The notes under the pieces are model-generated. The model did not search any database. It worked only from the letters and a program-made list of their open reading frames with translations, and had not been told where the DNA came from. From Hyphococcus formosus (GTDB lineage Bacteria; Pseudomonadota; Alphaproteobacteria; Caulobacterales; Parvularculaceae), in assembly GCF_046736345.1 (NCBI RefSeq), contig NZ_CP157210.1:2604001-2668000 (forward strand): DNA of 64,000 nucleotides. The letters run 5' to 3'. This document shows positions 43,192-52,120 of this stretch, one piece after another. The translations under genes were made by a program, and so were the position numbers. The stretch's first letter is position 1. Each line of letters begins with the position of its first letter.

Positions 43192-44463
43192 ATGACTGAA
43201 CCCAATTGGCTTTCCGAAGGACTTGACCATATCTGGTTGCCCTATGCGCAGATGAAAACGGCTCCGCGCCCCGCCGCCGCGGTTGGGACGAGTGGTGTTC
43301 ACATCAAAATGGGTGATGGGCGGCAATTGATCGATGGCGTTGCCAGCTGGTGGACGGCGGCTCATGGTTACAATCATCCGCATATCCTCAATGCGGTGCG
43401 TGACCAGCTTTCGAAAATGCCACATGTGATGCTCGGCGGATTGGCGCATGAACAACCCTACCGGTTGGCAAAACGTCTAGCGGCAATGACCCCCGGTGAT
43501 CTTTCACGTGTTTTCTTCACCGAGTCCGGGTCTGTTGCGGTCGAAGTGGCAATGAAAATCGCCATGCAATATTGGCGAAACAAAACCGGCGAAAAGCGGA
43601 ATAAATTTGTTTCTTTCAAAGGCGGCTATCACGGCGACACTTTTGCCACCATGTCTGTTTGCGACCCTGAGGAAGGGATGCATAGCCTGTTTGCAGGTGC
43701 GGTTTCGGCGCAGCATGTAGTGGATTTGCCAATCGACGAAGACGCCGCGTCCGCATTGGATCAGCTTTTATCGACGCATAAGGACATAGCCGCGGTTCTT
43801 GTTGAGCCGCTATTGCAAGGGGCGGGCGGCATGCGCGTTCATGATGGTGCGACGTTGAAACGGCTTCGCGCATTATGTGACGCGCATGGTGTTTTGCTTG
43901 TGTTCGATGAAATATTTACAGGGTTCGGTCGCACGGCCGCTATGTTTGCCAGTGAAAAAGCGGGTGTTGTGCCGGATATCATGACCTTGGGCAAAGCATT
44001 GACGGGCGGTGTCGCCCCGCTCGCCGCAACAATTGCGAGCGAAAAAGTTTATGCTGAATTTCATGACGACGATGCGGCAAAAGCATTGATGCATGGGCCA
44101 ACCTTTTGTGGTCATGCGCTCGGCTGTGCAGCGGCGAACGCATCGCTTGATTTATTTGAAACCGAACCGCGGTTAGAGCAGGCGCAAGCGATAGAAACGG
44201 CGCTACGAAAAGGGCTTTCAGGCCTTAAAAACGAGCCGGGCGTCGCTGATGTCCGCATACTTGGTGCGATGGGGGCGGTGGAGCTGGCGCAAGATTTCAG
44301 TGTCGACCAAGCGCGAGCCGATTTTATTGAAATGGGGTTATTCGTCCGGCCATTGGGACGCGTGATCTATTTGACGCCGTCACTTACGATTGAGATGTCC
44401 GACCTCAATAAGCTGATTGAGGGCGTAAACGAAATGGCGCGCCGGTTGGGCGCGCCATCATAA
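43192..44463 (+). CDS. bioA: Adenosylmethionine-8-amino-7-oxononanoate aminotransferase
   Basis: BioA transfers the amino group of SAM to 8-amino-7-oxononanoate. The 423-residue class III aminotransferase shows IWLPYAQMKTAP, SWWTAAHGYNHP, GGYHGDTF, DEIFTGFGRT and the PLP lysine in MTLGKALTGG. A perfect 10-bp hairpin is embedded at its very end (44434-44458). It is divergent from bioF. Confidence 0.96.
   Translation: MTEPNWLSEGLDHIWLPYAQMKTAPRPAAAVGTSGVHIKMGDGRQLIDGVASWWTAAHGYNHPHILNAVRDQLSKMPHVMLGGLAHEQPYRLAKRLAAMTPGDLSRVFFTESGSVAVEVAMKIAMQYWRNKTGEKRNKFVSFKGGYHGDTFATMSVCDPEEGMHSLFAGAVSAQHVVDLPIDEDAASALDQLLSTHKDIAAVLVEPLLQGAGGMRVHDGATLKRLRALCDAHGVLLVFDEIFTGFGRTAAMFASEKAGVVPDIMTLGKALTGGVAPLAATIASEKVYAEFHDDDAAKALMHGPTFCGHALGCAAANASLDLFETEPRLEQAQAIETALRKGLSGLKNEPGVADVRILGAMGAVELAQDFSVDQARADFIEMGLFVRPLGRVIYLTPSLTIEMSDLNKLIEGVNEMARRLGAPS
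44434..44458. terminator. Perfect 10-bp hairpin overlapping the end of bioA
   Basis: ATGGCGCGCC pairs with GGCGCGCCAT around a 5-base loop, inside the last codons of bioA. It lies between two convergent genes (the slipin stop is at 44479). There is no U tract, so it may act as a transcript barrier or 3' stabiliser rather than a classical terminator. Confidence 0.5.
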
Positions 44464-44478
44464 CGATATTTGTACGAA

Positions 44479-45231
44479 TTATTTTCTGAATTGATCAGCA
44501 ATGTCTTTCATGGAGAAGGGAAAGACAATTGTGTTGGTTCGGTCGCCCGCAATGTCTTGGAGCGAGTTAAGATAACGAAGCTCCATTGCGCCCGGTGATG
44601 TTGCAAGGATCTCTGCGGCTTCGGAAAGCTTTGCCGCTGCTTGATGTTCACCTTCCGCAAGAATGATCTTCGACCGTCGCTCCCGTTCGGCTTCGGCCTG
44701 ACGGGCAATGGCGCGGATCATGGAAGGATCAACATCAACATGTTTGATCTCAACATTCGAAACTTTGATACCCCATGCTTCGGTCTGGTTATCAAGGATC
44801 GCCTGGATGTCTTTGTTCAGCTTGTCCCGCTCTTGCAGCATCTCGTCGAGGTCGTGCTTACCGAGAACCGAGCGCAGGGTCGTTTGCGCTAATTGGCTTG
44901 TTGCCGCCATATAGTTTTCGACCTGAACAACTGCGCGCACGGCGTCAACAACGCGATAATAGATCACCGCATTGACTTTAACGGAAACGTTGTCTTGGGA
45001 GATAACGTCCTGGGTCGGAACATCATGCACCAAGGTCCGCATATCGACTTTGCGCATTTGCTGGATAATCGGAACAAGAAGGATAAGCCCCGGACCCGAG
45101 GCTTTATTACCAACTCGACCAAGCGTGAAGATAACGCCCTTCTCATATTCCCTGAGAATTTTGATTATGTTGGTTGCCAAAAACAGGGCAACCAGCAGGA
45201 AGGGGAGGAAATATCCAATACCGCCAAACAT
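44479..45231 (-). CDS. Slipin (SPFH/Band 7) membrane protein
   Basis: A 250-residue stomatin-like protein with one N-terminal hairpin-like hydrophobic segment (YFLPFLLVALFLATNII). The SPFH domain contains EYEKGVIFTLGRV, then DVPTQDVISQDNVSVKVNAV, and a long helical C-terminus with AIARQAEAERERRSKII. Slipins form oligomeric membrane scaffolds. Bacterial slipin genes usually lie next to NfeD, as here (two NfeD genes upstream in the same operon). The ClpP-like NfeD protease is thought to act on the slipin C-terminus. Confidence 0.94.
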   Translation of the reverse strand: MFGGIGYFLPFLLVALFLATNIIKILREYEKGVIFTLGRVGNKASGPGLILLVPIIQQMRKVDMRTLVHDVPTQDVISQDNVSVKVNAVIYYRVVDAVRAVVQVENYMAATSQLAQTTLRSVLGKHDLDEMLQERDKLNKDIQAILDNQTEAWGIKVSNVEIKHVDVDPSMIRAIARQAEAERERRSKIILAEGEHQAAAKLSEAAEILATSPGAMELRYLNSLQDIAGDRTNTIVFPFSMKDIADQFRK

Positions 45232-45270
45232 AGGCTTTTCCTTTGATTAGCGCCGATACACGTTTGTGCG

Positions 45271-45582
45271 TCAGGCGGGTTTCTTCTTTACTTGTAACTT
45301 TAGGCCATTCACCGAAGTAACGGTTACCGCGTCACCAGGGGCAAGGTCATCCGCAGAATTCGCGCTCCATAATTCGCCGCCTGCCGAAACGAAGCCCTTG
45401 CCATTTTCCCATTCGACCACTTCGGCATGATCAACATTCATCTCATCGCCCAGCCGAAATGGCGTTTTCCAACCCATGAAAAATAGGCCGTACACTTTTG
45501 CGATGGCAACAAGGGCAAAACCGATCAAAAAGGTTACACCAATAAACACCGCCGGATTGGAGGGCATGTAAATAGTTTCCAT
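45271..45582 (-). CDS. Short NfeD family protein
   Basis: A 103-residue protein with one or two hydrophobic stretches at the start and an OB-fold-like C-terminal region (VEWENGKGFVSAGGELWSA then DLAPGDAVTVTSV). This is the membrane-plus-OB part of NfeD without the protease domain. It lies 9 bases after the long NfeD gene and 39 bases before the slipin gene, forming a three-gene operon. Confidence 0.85.
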   Translation of the reverse strand: METIYMPSNPAVFIGVTFLIGFALVAIAKVYGLFFMGWKTPFRLGDEMNVDHAEVVEWENGKGFVSAGGELWSANSADDLAPGDAVTVTSVNGLKLQVKKKPA

Positions 45583-45591
45583 GATCCGGAT

Positions 45592-47088
45592 TTAAGCCTC
45601 TTTGGGTTGCAATCCACTTAAAAACCCACTGGACTTTGCTTGTTTCACCACCAAAACGAGGCCTTCAATCTCTATCACACGCACCTTGTCGCCGGGGGAT
45701 AGCGGCTTGTCGGATCGGGCCCGCCAGCGCTCACCCTCAACAATGACCCATCCCTCACGGCCGTCCCATTCATCCACGATGCCCTCGCGGCGGCGAATGG
45801 CTTCTGCGCCGATCATCGGGCCATGGCTGCGTGAACCGACTATCGCAAAAAGAACAAGGGCTAGAAAACCGCCGGCTGCGGCGAGGATTGTGCCAATCAC
45901 CGGTGTCGAGACTCGGAACCCATCGGGAAAGACGACGTAAAGACCGAAGCCAAACAACAATAGACCTGCCAATCCTATGAGCCCGAATGTGGGCGTATAG
46001 GCTTCGACCGCCATGAAGACAGCGCCTATGCCAATCAATGCGAGGCCAAGCCCGTTATAAGGAAGAACCTGAAAGGCATAAAAGCCCAGCAGCAAGCAAG
46101 TGATGCCCACCGCACCGGGGAAGATCGAACCGGGGTTCCACATTTCGATGATGATGCCGGTCGTGGCCAGCGACATCAAAATAACAGCAACATTTGGATC
46201 GGCAATAAAGCTTAGAATGCGTTCCGCTAAGGTCGGTTCTATTCGTTCAAGCTTCACATTCTCCGTAGACAATGTTTTCTCGCCCGAAGCCACTTTGACT
46301 GTGGTGCCGTTCATTTGCGCCAAAAGATCATCAATGTCATCGGCAACAATATCAATGACATTCAATTCCAATGCTTCATTTGCTGTAATCGAAACTGCAT
46401 CGCGGACGGCACTTTCGGCCCAATCTGCATTACGGCCCCGTTCCTCTGCCAGCGCGCGAATATAAGCAACGGAGTCATTTATAATCTTGGCACGAAGTGC
46501 ATCTGGCGTTGATAGGGGTGCAGAAGGTTCGGGTTCGTTGGCGCTGTCGGTTTCTTCGCTTTCCGCTTTGGATTGGCTTTCTTGTGTTTCTGTTTGGTCG
46601 CTATCCTCGCTCGGTTCTTCTTCTGTTGGGGTTGCGTCTTCAAAGGGGTTTTCATCCGATGGCGCGCCGCCCACTTCAACCGGGGTTGCAGCCCCGGTAT
46701 TGGTCGCCGGTGCCATTGCGGACACATGGGCCGAATACATGATGTAAAGCCCGGCGCTGGCTGAACGTGCGCCCTGTGGTGATACATAGGTCGCAACGGG
46801 TGTGTCAGAGGCCAAGATGGCTTTGATGATGGTTTTCATGGAATCCATCAGGCCGCCAGGCGTATCTATTTCGAGAATGACAATTTCTTTGCCCGTATCC
46901 GATGCCGCTTTGATTTCTCGTGCGAGATATTGGGCAACGGGCGGTGTGACCGCACCATCAAGGGTTAGAATAACGCCGGATCGGTCATCGCTTGGGGCGG
47001 GTTGCGCAATTGCAGAAAGGCCAAACAATACCGCACCCAGAACAAGAAGCCCGGTCAGAAACTGAAGTCTTATTTGTTTAGCCATCAT
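45592..47088 (-). CDS. Long NfeD protein (ClpP-class membrane protease)
   Basis: A 498-residue protein with a signal peptide, a ClpP-like protease domain (VILEIDTPGGLMDSMKTII, then ARSASAGLYIMYSA with the expected serine), several membrane helices (about 290-430) and a C-terminal OB-like domain (EGWVIVEGERWRARSDKPL). An acidic, Ser/Glu-rich insertion of about 60 residues (residues 150-200) splits the protease domain. Such NfeD proteins pair with slipins and act in membrane quality control. The start is one of two adjacent ATGs. Confidence 0.9.
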   Translation of the reverse strand: MMAKQIRLQFLTGLLVLGAVLFGLSAIAQPAPSDDRSGVILTLDGAVTPPVAQYLAREIKAASDTGKEIVILEIDTPGGLMDSMKTIIKAILASDTPVATYVSPQGARSASAGLYIMYSAHVSAMAPATNTGAATPVEVGGAPSDENPFEDATPTEEEPSEDSDQTETQESQSKAESEETDSANEPEPSAPLSTPDALRAKIINDSVAYIRALAEERGRNADWAESAVRDAVSITANEALELNVIDIVADDIDDLLAQMNGTTVKVASGEKTLSTENVKLERIEPTLAERILSFIADPNVAVILMSLATTGIIIEMWNPGSIFPGAVGITCLLLGFYAFQVLPYNGLGLALIGIGAVFMAVEAYTPTFGLIGLAGLLLFGFGLYVVFPDGFRVSTPVIGTILAAAGGFLALVLFAIVGSRSHGPMIGAEAIRRREGIVDEWDGREGWVIVEGERWRARSDKPLSPGDKVRVIEIEGLVLVVKQAKSSGFLSGLQPKEA

Positions 47089-47269
47089 GTCCTCACCCCT
47101 CGTGATGCCCTCCCTTTAAGATAGAGGTGAATTGGCGGGAATCAACGGGAGATTGAAGCAAGATGTGAAATCAAAGCTTTGACCGGTTTAATCAAACCAC
47201 TGTAACCCTCAAATATCAGGGGCCAGAATGTCTGAAGAATAGGCCTCGTTCCCAGTTGAGGAGGAACGA

Positions 47270-47653
47270 ATGCGGCAGATCGTTCAAATCATTGCTGCAA
47301 TCTATTTGCTTCATGGATTGTATATGCTGGTTGCCCCCTTTGTCTGGTATGAAAATACCCCCGGTGTATCGATGCTTGGACCGTATAATACGCACTTTGT
47401 ACGCGATGTTGGCCTAGTCTATATCGTAACAGCAATCGGGATTATTTGGGGCGCGCGACCGCGCAATGCCAACCTGTTGTTATTCGCGAGCGTCTGGCCT
47501 GCGCTCCACGCGATCTATCACGCATGGATGTGGACCGGTCGCGATTTCGCCCTCGATCTTGTGGCGCTGGTAAATCTTGTGGGTATTCAGATCCCCGCAT
47601 GGCTTACGCTCTATGGCGCAATGCGCATGCGGCGATCCGAGAGATTGATTTAA
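47270..47653 (+). CDS. Small integral membrane protein
   Basis: A 127-residue protein with four hydrophobic segments (IIAAIYLLHGLYMLVAPF, VGLVYIVTAIGIIWG, LLLFASVWPALHAIYHAW, LVALVNLVGIQIPAWLT). I do not recognise a named family with confidence. GAGGAGGA lies just before the ATG. A GGTTT/AAACC inverted repeat occurs upstream at 47185-47198. Its stop overlaps the convergent ilvA gene by TTAA. Confidence 0.75.
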   Translation: MRQIVQIIAAIYLLHGLYMLVAPFVWYENTPGVSMLGPYNTHFVRDVGLVYIVTAIGIIWGARPRNANLLLFASVWPALHAIYHAWMWTGRDFALDLVALVNLVGIQIPAWLTLYGAMRMRRSERLI

Positions 47654-48882
47654 TAGGCTGCGATTTCGACTTCGTAGCCTTCTTTACGCAGATTATCGAT
47701 AATCCGGTTCAGATGCTCGCGGCCCTGCGTGTCGACCGTGACGTCCATGCAGGTCATTTTCGCAGGCAAATCTGAATAGGTTCGGTGGTGGCCGACATCA
47801 ATCAAATTGCCATCCTGATTGGCGATAATTGTTGCGACACGGACGAGTTGTCCCGGCATATCCAAAAGCTGGATGCGCAAGCGCGCCAACCGGCCTGACC
47901 GTGCGAGATCGCGCATCAGGATCATCGATAGGAGTCGCGCATCGATGTTGCCGCCACAAAGAACAAGCCCGACTGTCTTGCCGGCGAACCTTGCTGGATC
48001 ATCGAGAATGGTCGCGAGCCCTGCGGCACCGGCACCTTCCACGAGAACTTTTTGCTCATTCATCAATATAGACAGGGCGCGTTCGAGAATCCGTTCATCG
48101 ACCAACACAATATCGTCAATGCTTTGCGCCACAATCTCGCGGGTCAACATGCCGGCTTCTTTCACAGCGATGCCTTCGGCCAATGTGTTGCCGCCGGTCG
48201 GGCGCTCGCCGCCGTCGCGCGTATTTAACATTGACGGAAACAGAGCGGTCTGTACACCGATCATTTCTGTTTCAGGGCTTTTGTCTTTCACGGCGAGTGC
48301 CATGCCGGCAATCAATCCGCCGCCGCCAATCGGAACGATCATCGCGTCGAATTTAGGACCATCTTCTAACATCTCAATGGCGATGGTTCCCTGTCCGGCG
48401 ATCACTTCAGGGTCATCAAATGGATGGACGAAGGTAAGACTACGTTCATCTTGAATTTTCGCCGCGGCCAGTTTCGCTTCGTCGAAATCATTCCCGACAA
48501 GGACGACTTCTGCGCCAAGCTCGCGCGTTTGGCGTACTTTCACATCCGGCGTCGTGATCGGCATCACGATGGTCGCAGGAATTCCCAAAGCGCGGGCGTG
48601 ACGGGCCAGGCCCTGGGCGTGGTTACCCGCCGACGCGGCAATAACGCCGCGCGCACGTTCGTCGTCGGAAAGTAATAGGAGCTTGTTGAGCGCGCCCCGT
48701 TCTTTGAAGGCACCGGTATATTGCAGGTTTTCAAGTTTCAGCCAGATATCGGCACCGGTCATCGCGGACAGTTTTTCCGCGTGAATAATTGGCGTGCGCG
48801 TAATCCGTCCTGCGATGCGTGGCGCAGCAGCGCGTACGTCATCAGCGGTAGGAAGGGCGGCAGGCAATATTTGCGGTTTCAT
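47650..48882 (-). CDS. ilvA: Threonine ammonia-lyase with C-terminal ACT-like domain
   Basis: A 410-residue PLP enzyme that deaminates threonine to 2-oxobutyrate. The PLP lysine is in QYTGAFKERGALN, and AASAGNHAQGLA and PIGGGGLIAGMA are present. A single ACT-like region closes the protein (LARLRIQLLDMPGQLVRVAT). The ATG at 48882 is chosen; an extension to 48984 is not supported. One ACT-like domain and this length fit either a biosynthetic or a catabolic (TdcB-like) form. It is divergent from selO. Confidence 0.93.
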   Translation of the reverse strand: MKPQILPAALPTADDVRAAAPRIAGRITRTPIIHAEKLSAMTGADIWLKLENLQYTGAFKERGALNKLLLLSDDERARGVIAASAGNHAQGLARHARALGIPATIVMPITTPDVKVRQTRELGAEVVLVGNDFDEAKLAAAKIQDERSLTFVHPFDDPEVIAGQGTIAIEMLEDGPKFDAMIVPIGGGGLIAGMALAVKDKSPETEMIGVQTALFPSMLNTRDGGERPTGGNTLAEGIAVKEAGMLTREIVAQSIDDIVLVDERILERALSILMNEQKVLVEGAGAAGLATILDDPARFAGKTVGLVLCGGNIDARLLSMILMRDLARSGRLARLRIQLLDMPGQLVRVATIIANQDGNLIDVGHHRTYSDLPAKMTCMDVTVDTQGREHLNRIIDNLRKEGYEVEIAAY

Positions 48883-48998
48883 TGTTCTATCCGTATCTAA
48901 GTGGCCATATTCAAGGCTAAAGGGCGTTGCTGCCCTCGATCTATCGCAGCGCAGCAACACTGCCCATTTGGCGCAAATGTTCATTGAGGTCTAGTTTT

Positions 48999-50432
48999 TT
49001 GGTTGAAAATTATCATCCCGATCCAGTTTTTGTTCGTCTTGGCGATAAAAATGGCGCGCCTTTCTACGATCCGGTCACGGCTGCCGATTTTCCCGAGACA
49101 ATACTGCGCTATCGCAACCAGCGCTGGGCCGAGCGGGTCGGGCTAGGCGATCTCAGTGAAAAGGCTTGGCTATCCCATTTCGGCCGGTTTTCGCCGCTGC
49201 CGGACAATCAATCCGGGCCGGTGGCGATGCGCTATCACGGCCATCAATTCCGTTCTTACAACCCCGATCTTGGCGACGGGCGCGGGTTTCTTTTTGCGCA
49301 ATTGAGAGATGACCACGGGCGGCTCCTAGACCTAGGGACAAAAGGGTCAGGCCAGACCCCCTATTCTCGGGCAGGCGATGGCCGCTTAACGCTGAAGGGC
49401 GGTGTGCGAGAAATTCTGGCGACCGAAATGCTAGAGGCGCTCGGGGTTTATACCTCAAAGACATTTAGCCTGATCGAGACCGGTGAAGCCTTAATGCGCG
49501 ATGATGAACCTTCGCCAACCCGTTCGGCGGTGATGGTTCGGCTTTCACATTCGCATATTCGTTTCGGCAGTTTCCAGCGCCTTGCCTATGAAGAGAATTA
49601 TGACGCAGTCAGGGCGCTTGTTGATTATTGCGTGACCCATTTTTATCCGCATCTTTCGTCGACAGCGGGTGATGAGCGGATCGTCGAATTTTTCAAAGCG
49701 GTCATTGCCAACACGGCGAAACTAACGGCGCAATGGATGGCGGCGGGTTTTGTTCATGGTGTTCTGAATACGGATAATATGAACATAACCGGCGAGAGTT
49801 TTGACTATGGGCCCTGGCGTTTTATTCCAACCGCAGACCCTTCTTTTACCGCCGCTTATTTCGATAGGACAGGGCTTTATTCCTTTGGCCGTCAGGGTGA
49901 GGCATGTGCGTGGAACCTTGCGCAATTGGGCGGTGCGTTATCACGCGTTACTGATATTGATGCGCTAAATGAAGCGCTACAAACCTATCCGCCGAATTAT
50001 GAAGCCGCGATGGCCGACGCATTTTTTGCGCGGTTAGGATTGCTGCGAACGGGCGATAATGATTTCAGCTTTGTTGCCAATTTCCTGCGCTGGTTGAACG
50101 AAACTGGCGCGCCCTATGAACAGGTTTTCTTTGACTGGTTCTGCGGTGCCGCATCGCGAAAGCGCCCAGAACGCAGCCCGATCGCGGAGCTTTACGTTCA
50201 GGATAAATTCAAAGATTTGGGGATCGCGCTTACAAGTTATGATCCGGATCGGCCTGAGCGTCTTGACCATGAATATTTTGCCGGATCGCCGACAACGATG
50301 TTGATTGATGAAGTTGAAGCGATCTGGGCACCGATTGCGGAATCTGATGACTGGTCCCGCCTGGAGCAGAAAATTTCAGCAATCGGGTCAATGCGCGAGG
50401 CTTATGGGTTCGAGGCCTCGTCTTATGGCTAG
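48999..50432 (+). CDS. selO: SelO (YdiU) family protein AMPylase
   Basis: A 477-residue pseudokinase-fold protein; family members transfer AMP to serine, threonine or tyrosine in proteins during oxidative stress. Key regions are GTKGSGQTPYSRAGDGR, TLKGGVREILATEMLEALGV and GVLNTDNMNITGESFDYG with the metal-binding Asn and Asp. The TTG at 48999 is chosen because GAGG lies 9 bases upstream; the open frame begins earlier, but that part has no family match. A 44-residue gene follows in the opposite direction. Confidence 0.92.
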   Translation: MVENYHPDPVFVRLGDKNGAPFYDPVTAADFPETILRYRNQRWAERVGLGDLSEKAWLSHFGRFSPLPDNQSGPVAMRYHGHQFRSYNPDLGDGRGFLFAQLRDDHGRLLDLGTKGSGQTPYSRAGDGRLTLKGGVREILATEMLEALGVYTSKTFSLIETGEALMRDDEPSPTRSAVMVRLSHSHIRFGSFQRLAYEENYDAVRALVDYCVTHFYPHLSSTAGDERIVEFFKAVIANTAKLTAQWMAAGFVHGVLNTDNMNITGESFDYGPWRFIPTADPSFTAAYFDRTGLYSFGRQGEACAWNLAQLGGALSRVTDIDALNEALQTYPPNYEAAMADAFFARLGLLRTGDNDFSFVANFLRWLNETGAPYEQVFFDWFCGAASRKRPERSPIAELYVQDKFKDLGIALTSYDPDRPERLDHEYFAGSPTTMLIDEVEAIWAPIAESDDWSRLEQKISAIGSMREAYGFEASSYG

Positions 50433-50436
50433 GCGA

Positions 50437-50571
50437 TTATTTCTTGCGGTTGTCGAGGTGTTTGACGCTTCGCTCGATAACATAAAGGCCCGCAACTGCC
50501 ATATTTGTGCCGATAAAGCCCATAATGACCCATTCGACCAGACTGAAAGTCTCAAACGCTAATATCGGCAT
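50437..50571 (-). CDS. 44-residue membrane peptide
   Basis: A small gene, convergent with selO (4 bases beyond its stop). The predicted peptide begins MPILAFETFSLVEWVIMG, has one helix through GTNMAVAGLYVIE and ends with basic residues (RSVKHLDNRKK). GGGAGAG lies about 8 bases upstream of the ATG at 50571. The pattern (single helix and a basic cytoplasmic end) is that of small membrane proteins; I do not know its partner. Confidence 0.6.
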   Translation of the reverse strand: MPILAFETFSLVEWVIMGFIGTNMAVAGLYVIERSVKHLDNRKK

Positions 50572-50651
50572 AATCAAGCTCTCCCTTCTCGATTACGCAT
50601 AGTCTCGGGCAAGTTTATGAAAATTTTGCCCAATTTTTTCGGGTCAATGGC

Positions 50652-50755
50652 TAACGGCTGGTAACCTCAAAAATCGCGGATTTTCAGGGCTGCGGGTCAT
50701 TTCCGGCCAGTTGTCTTGTTTCCAAGCGTGATTTTTACCGTTAACATCTGGTTAC
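50652..50755 (+). promoter_or_regulatory. Two copies of TAACNNCTGGTWAC upstream of the Ntn-hydrolase candidate
   Basis: TAACGGCTGGTAAC at 50652-50665 and TAACATCTGGTTAC at 50742-50755 match at 11 of 14 bases and lie 90 bases apart. The second can also be read as TTAA-N7-TTAC, one base from the CtrA consensus TTAA-N7-TTAA. They are candidate regulator sites in the 256-base gap before 50828. No -10/-35 could be assigned with confidence. Confidence 0.3.
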
Positions 50756-50827
50756 GGGCCCCCGTGCCATCCCATCGTTGGGGAGGGTGGTAGGCGAGGG
50801 GTTGTCAGGGGAAGTCGTGAGGGGTCG

Positions 50828-52111
50828 ATGACATCCGAAGTCGTGTTGATGAACCGTCAAGCAGTGGCAATGGCGGCAGATAGTGCGGTTACTATTTCCG
50901 GTGATCGCTATCTAAAAACCTATCAGTCTGTCGATAAAGTGTTCCCGCTGGTTGATAATCAACCGGTCGCGGTGATGATTTATAATAATGCTGAAATTAT
51001 GTCGACGCCGTGGGAAACCGTAATCTCGCTCTATCGCGAACAAGCGGGCGGACGCTCGCTTGATACGGTTGCCGATTATGCCGAAGACTTCATGGAGTTT
51101 CTCTCCGGCAATCCGGACCTGTTTCCCGCAGAACATCAGGATACCGAATTTTTTAAAGTCGTCGCGGTTGTGTTTACGGTGCTGGCTGAGGAATTTGACC
51201 ATCAAGTTCGGCAGTTCGCGGAATCGCGCCAGGGCAATGTGCGCGATCATATATCTGCGATTTTTGAATTTGTTGTCGGGCAAATGCACACCGATTATAT
51301 GCGGTGTCCGGATGATAGTCCGCGCAGTGAATTGCCCTGTTTCCCGAAGGGAATGTCCGAACAGATCCGCCGTCGCTATGGGAATGAAATTGACCAACTG
51401 ATCGGCAGCTTGCAGGGGTCGTTGAAAAACGAATATCCGGGGCTGGTTATCTCCGATGATACCCGGGCGCGCCTTCGGGAAATCGCTGTTCATGCTGTCG
51501 TGAAAGATGCGTTCTTCGAACATTATACGGGCGTTGTTTTTGCGGGGTTTGGGGCGAGAGAGAAATTCCCGTCGATGCGGTCTTATCTCGCGTCGAGTGT
51601 CATTCTCGGAATTTTAAAACGTAAGCGAGATCGGCAAGCCGATATCGGCGCAGACTCCGGGCCGGTTTTTCAACCCTTCGCACAAGACCGGATGATCCGC
51701 ACCTTCCTGACTGGGATGGACCAGTATCTTCGGATGTTTGTTTATTCTGAAACGCTCAAGCTCTCGATGGGGCTGGTTTCGGATATCGTCGGGCGAACAC
51801 CGAACTTATCGGATGCGCAGCGCAACGCAATATTCCGCGATTATAGCGAGAACAATCTCGGCGTTGCCTTGAACGAGTTTTTCCGGTCCATCGATAATTA
51901 TCAGTATGCAGTTCATACGCGGCCAATTTTGCGGGCAATCAATTCGCTCCCCAAAAAAGAGTTGGGTGAAACAGCGGCGTCCCTGATTAAATTGAATTCA
52001 TTCCAGCAAAAAGTGATGCATTCTGTCGAAACCGTTGGCGGCCCTATTGATGTTGCCGTCATTACACGGAATGGCGGTCTTGAATGGCACCGCGAGAAAC
52101 CGGATCTATAG
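50828..52111 (+). CDS. Proteasome/HslV-like Ntn-hydrolase candidate
   Basis: A 427-residue soluble protein of undescribed function. After Met removal the N-terminus would be Thr (TSEVVLMNRQAVAMAADSAV). Counting that Thr as 1, Asp falls at position 17 in AAD and a Lys at 36 in DKVF, matching the Thr1-Asp17-Lys33 layout of proteasome-type Ntn hydrolases. The C-terminus (GGPIDVAVITRNGGLEWH) also has the proteasome-fold look. Between them lies a helical insert of about 340 residues, much longer than in HslV. Real HslV is encoded at 27633. The next gene follows after 9 bases. Assignment rests on pattern, not on a search. Confidence 0.6.
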   Translation: MTSEVVLMNRQAVAMAADSAVTISGDRYLKTYQSVDKVFPLVDNQPVAVMIYNNAEIMSTPWETVISLYREQAGGRSLDTVADYAEDFMEFLSGNPDLFPAEHQDTEFFKVVAVVFTVLAEEFDHQVRQFAESRQGNVRDHISAIFEFVVGQMHTDYMRCPDDSPRSELPCFPKGMSEQIRRRYGNEIDQLIGSLQGSLKNEYPGLVISDDTRARLREIAVHAVVKDAFFEHYTGVVFAGFGAREKFPSMRSYLASSVILGILKRKRDRQADIGADSGPVFQPFAQDRMIRTFLTGMDQYLRMFVYSETLKLSMGLVSDIVGRTPNLSDAQRNAIFRDYSENNLGVALNEFFRSIDNYQYAVHTRPILRAINSLPKKELGETAASLIKLNSFQQKVMHSVETVGGPIDVAVITRNGGLEWHREKPDL

Positions 52112-52120
52112 GAGCGCGTA

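Noticed and set aside
34276..43520. Other CACGTG-containing stretches that resemble parS (for example near 34298 and 43506)
   Set aside because: They lack the flanking TGTT and AACA halves, so they do not fit the parS consensus.
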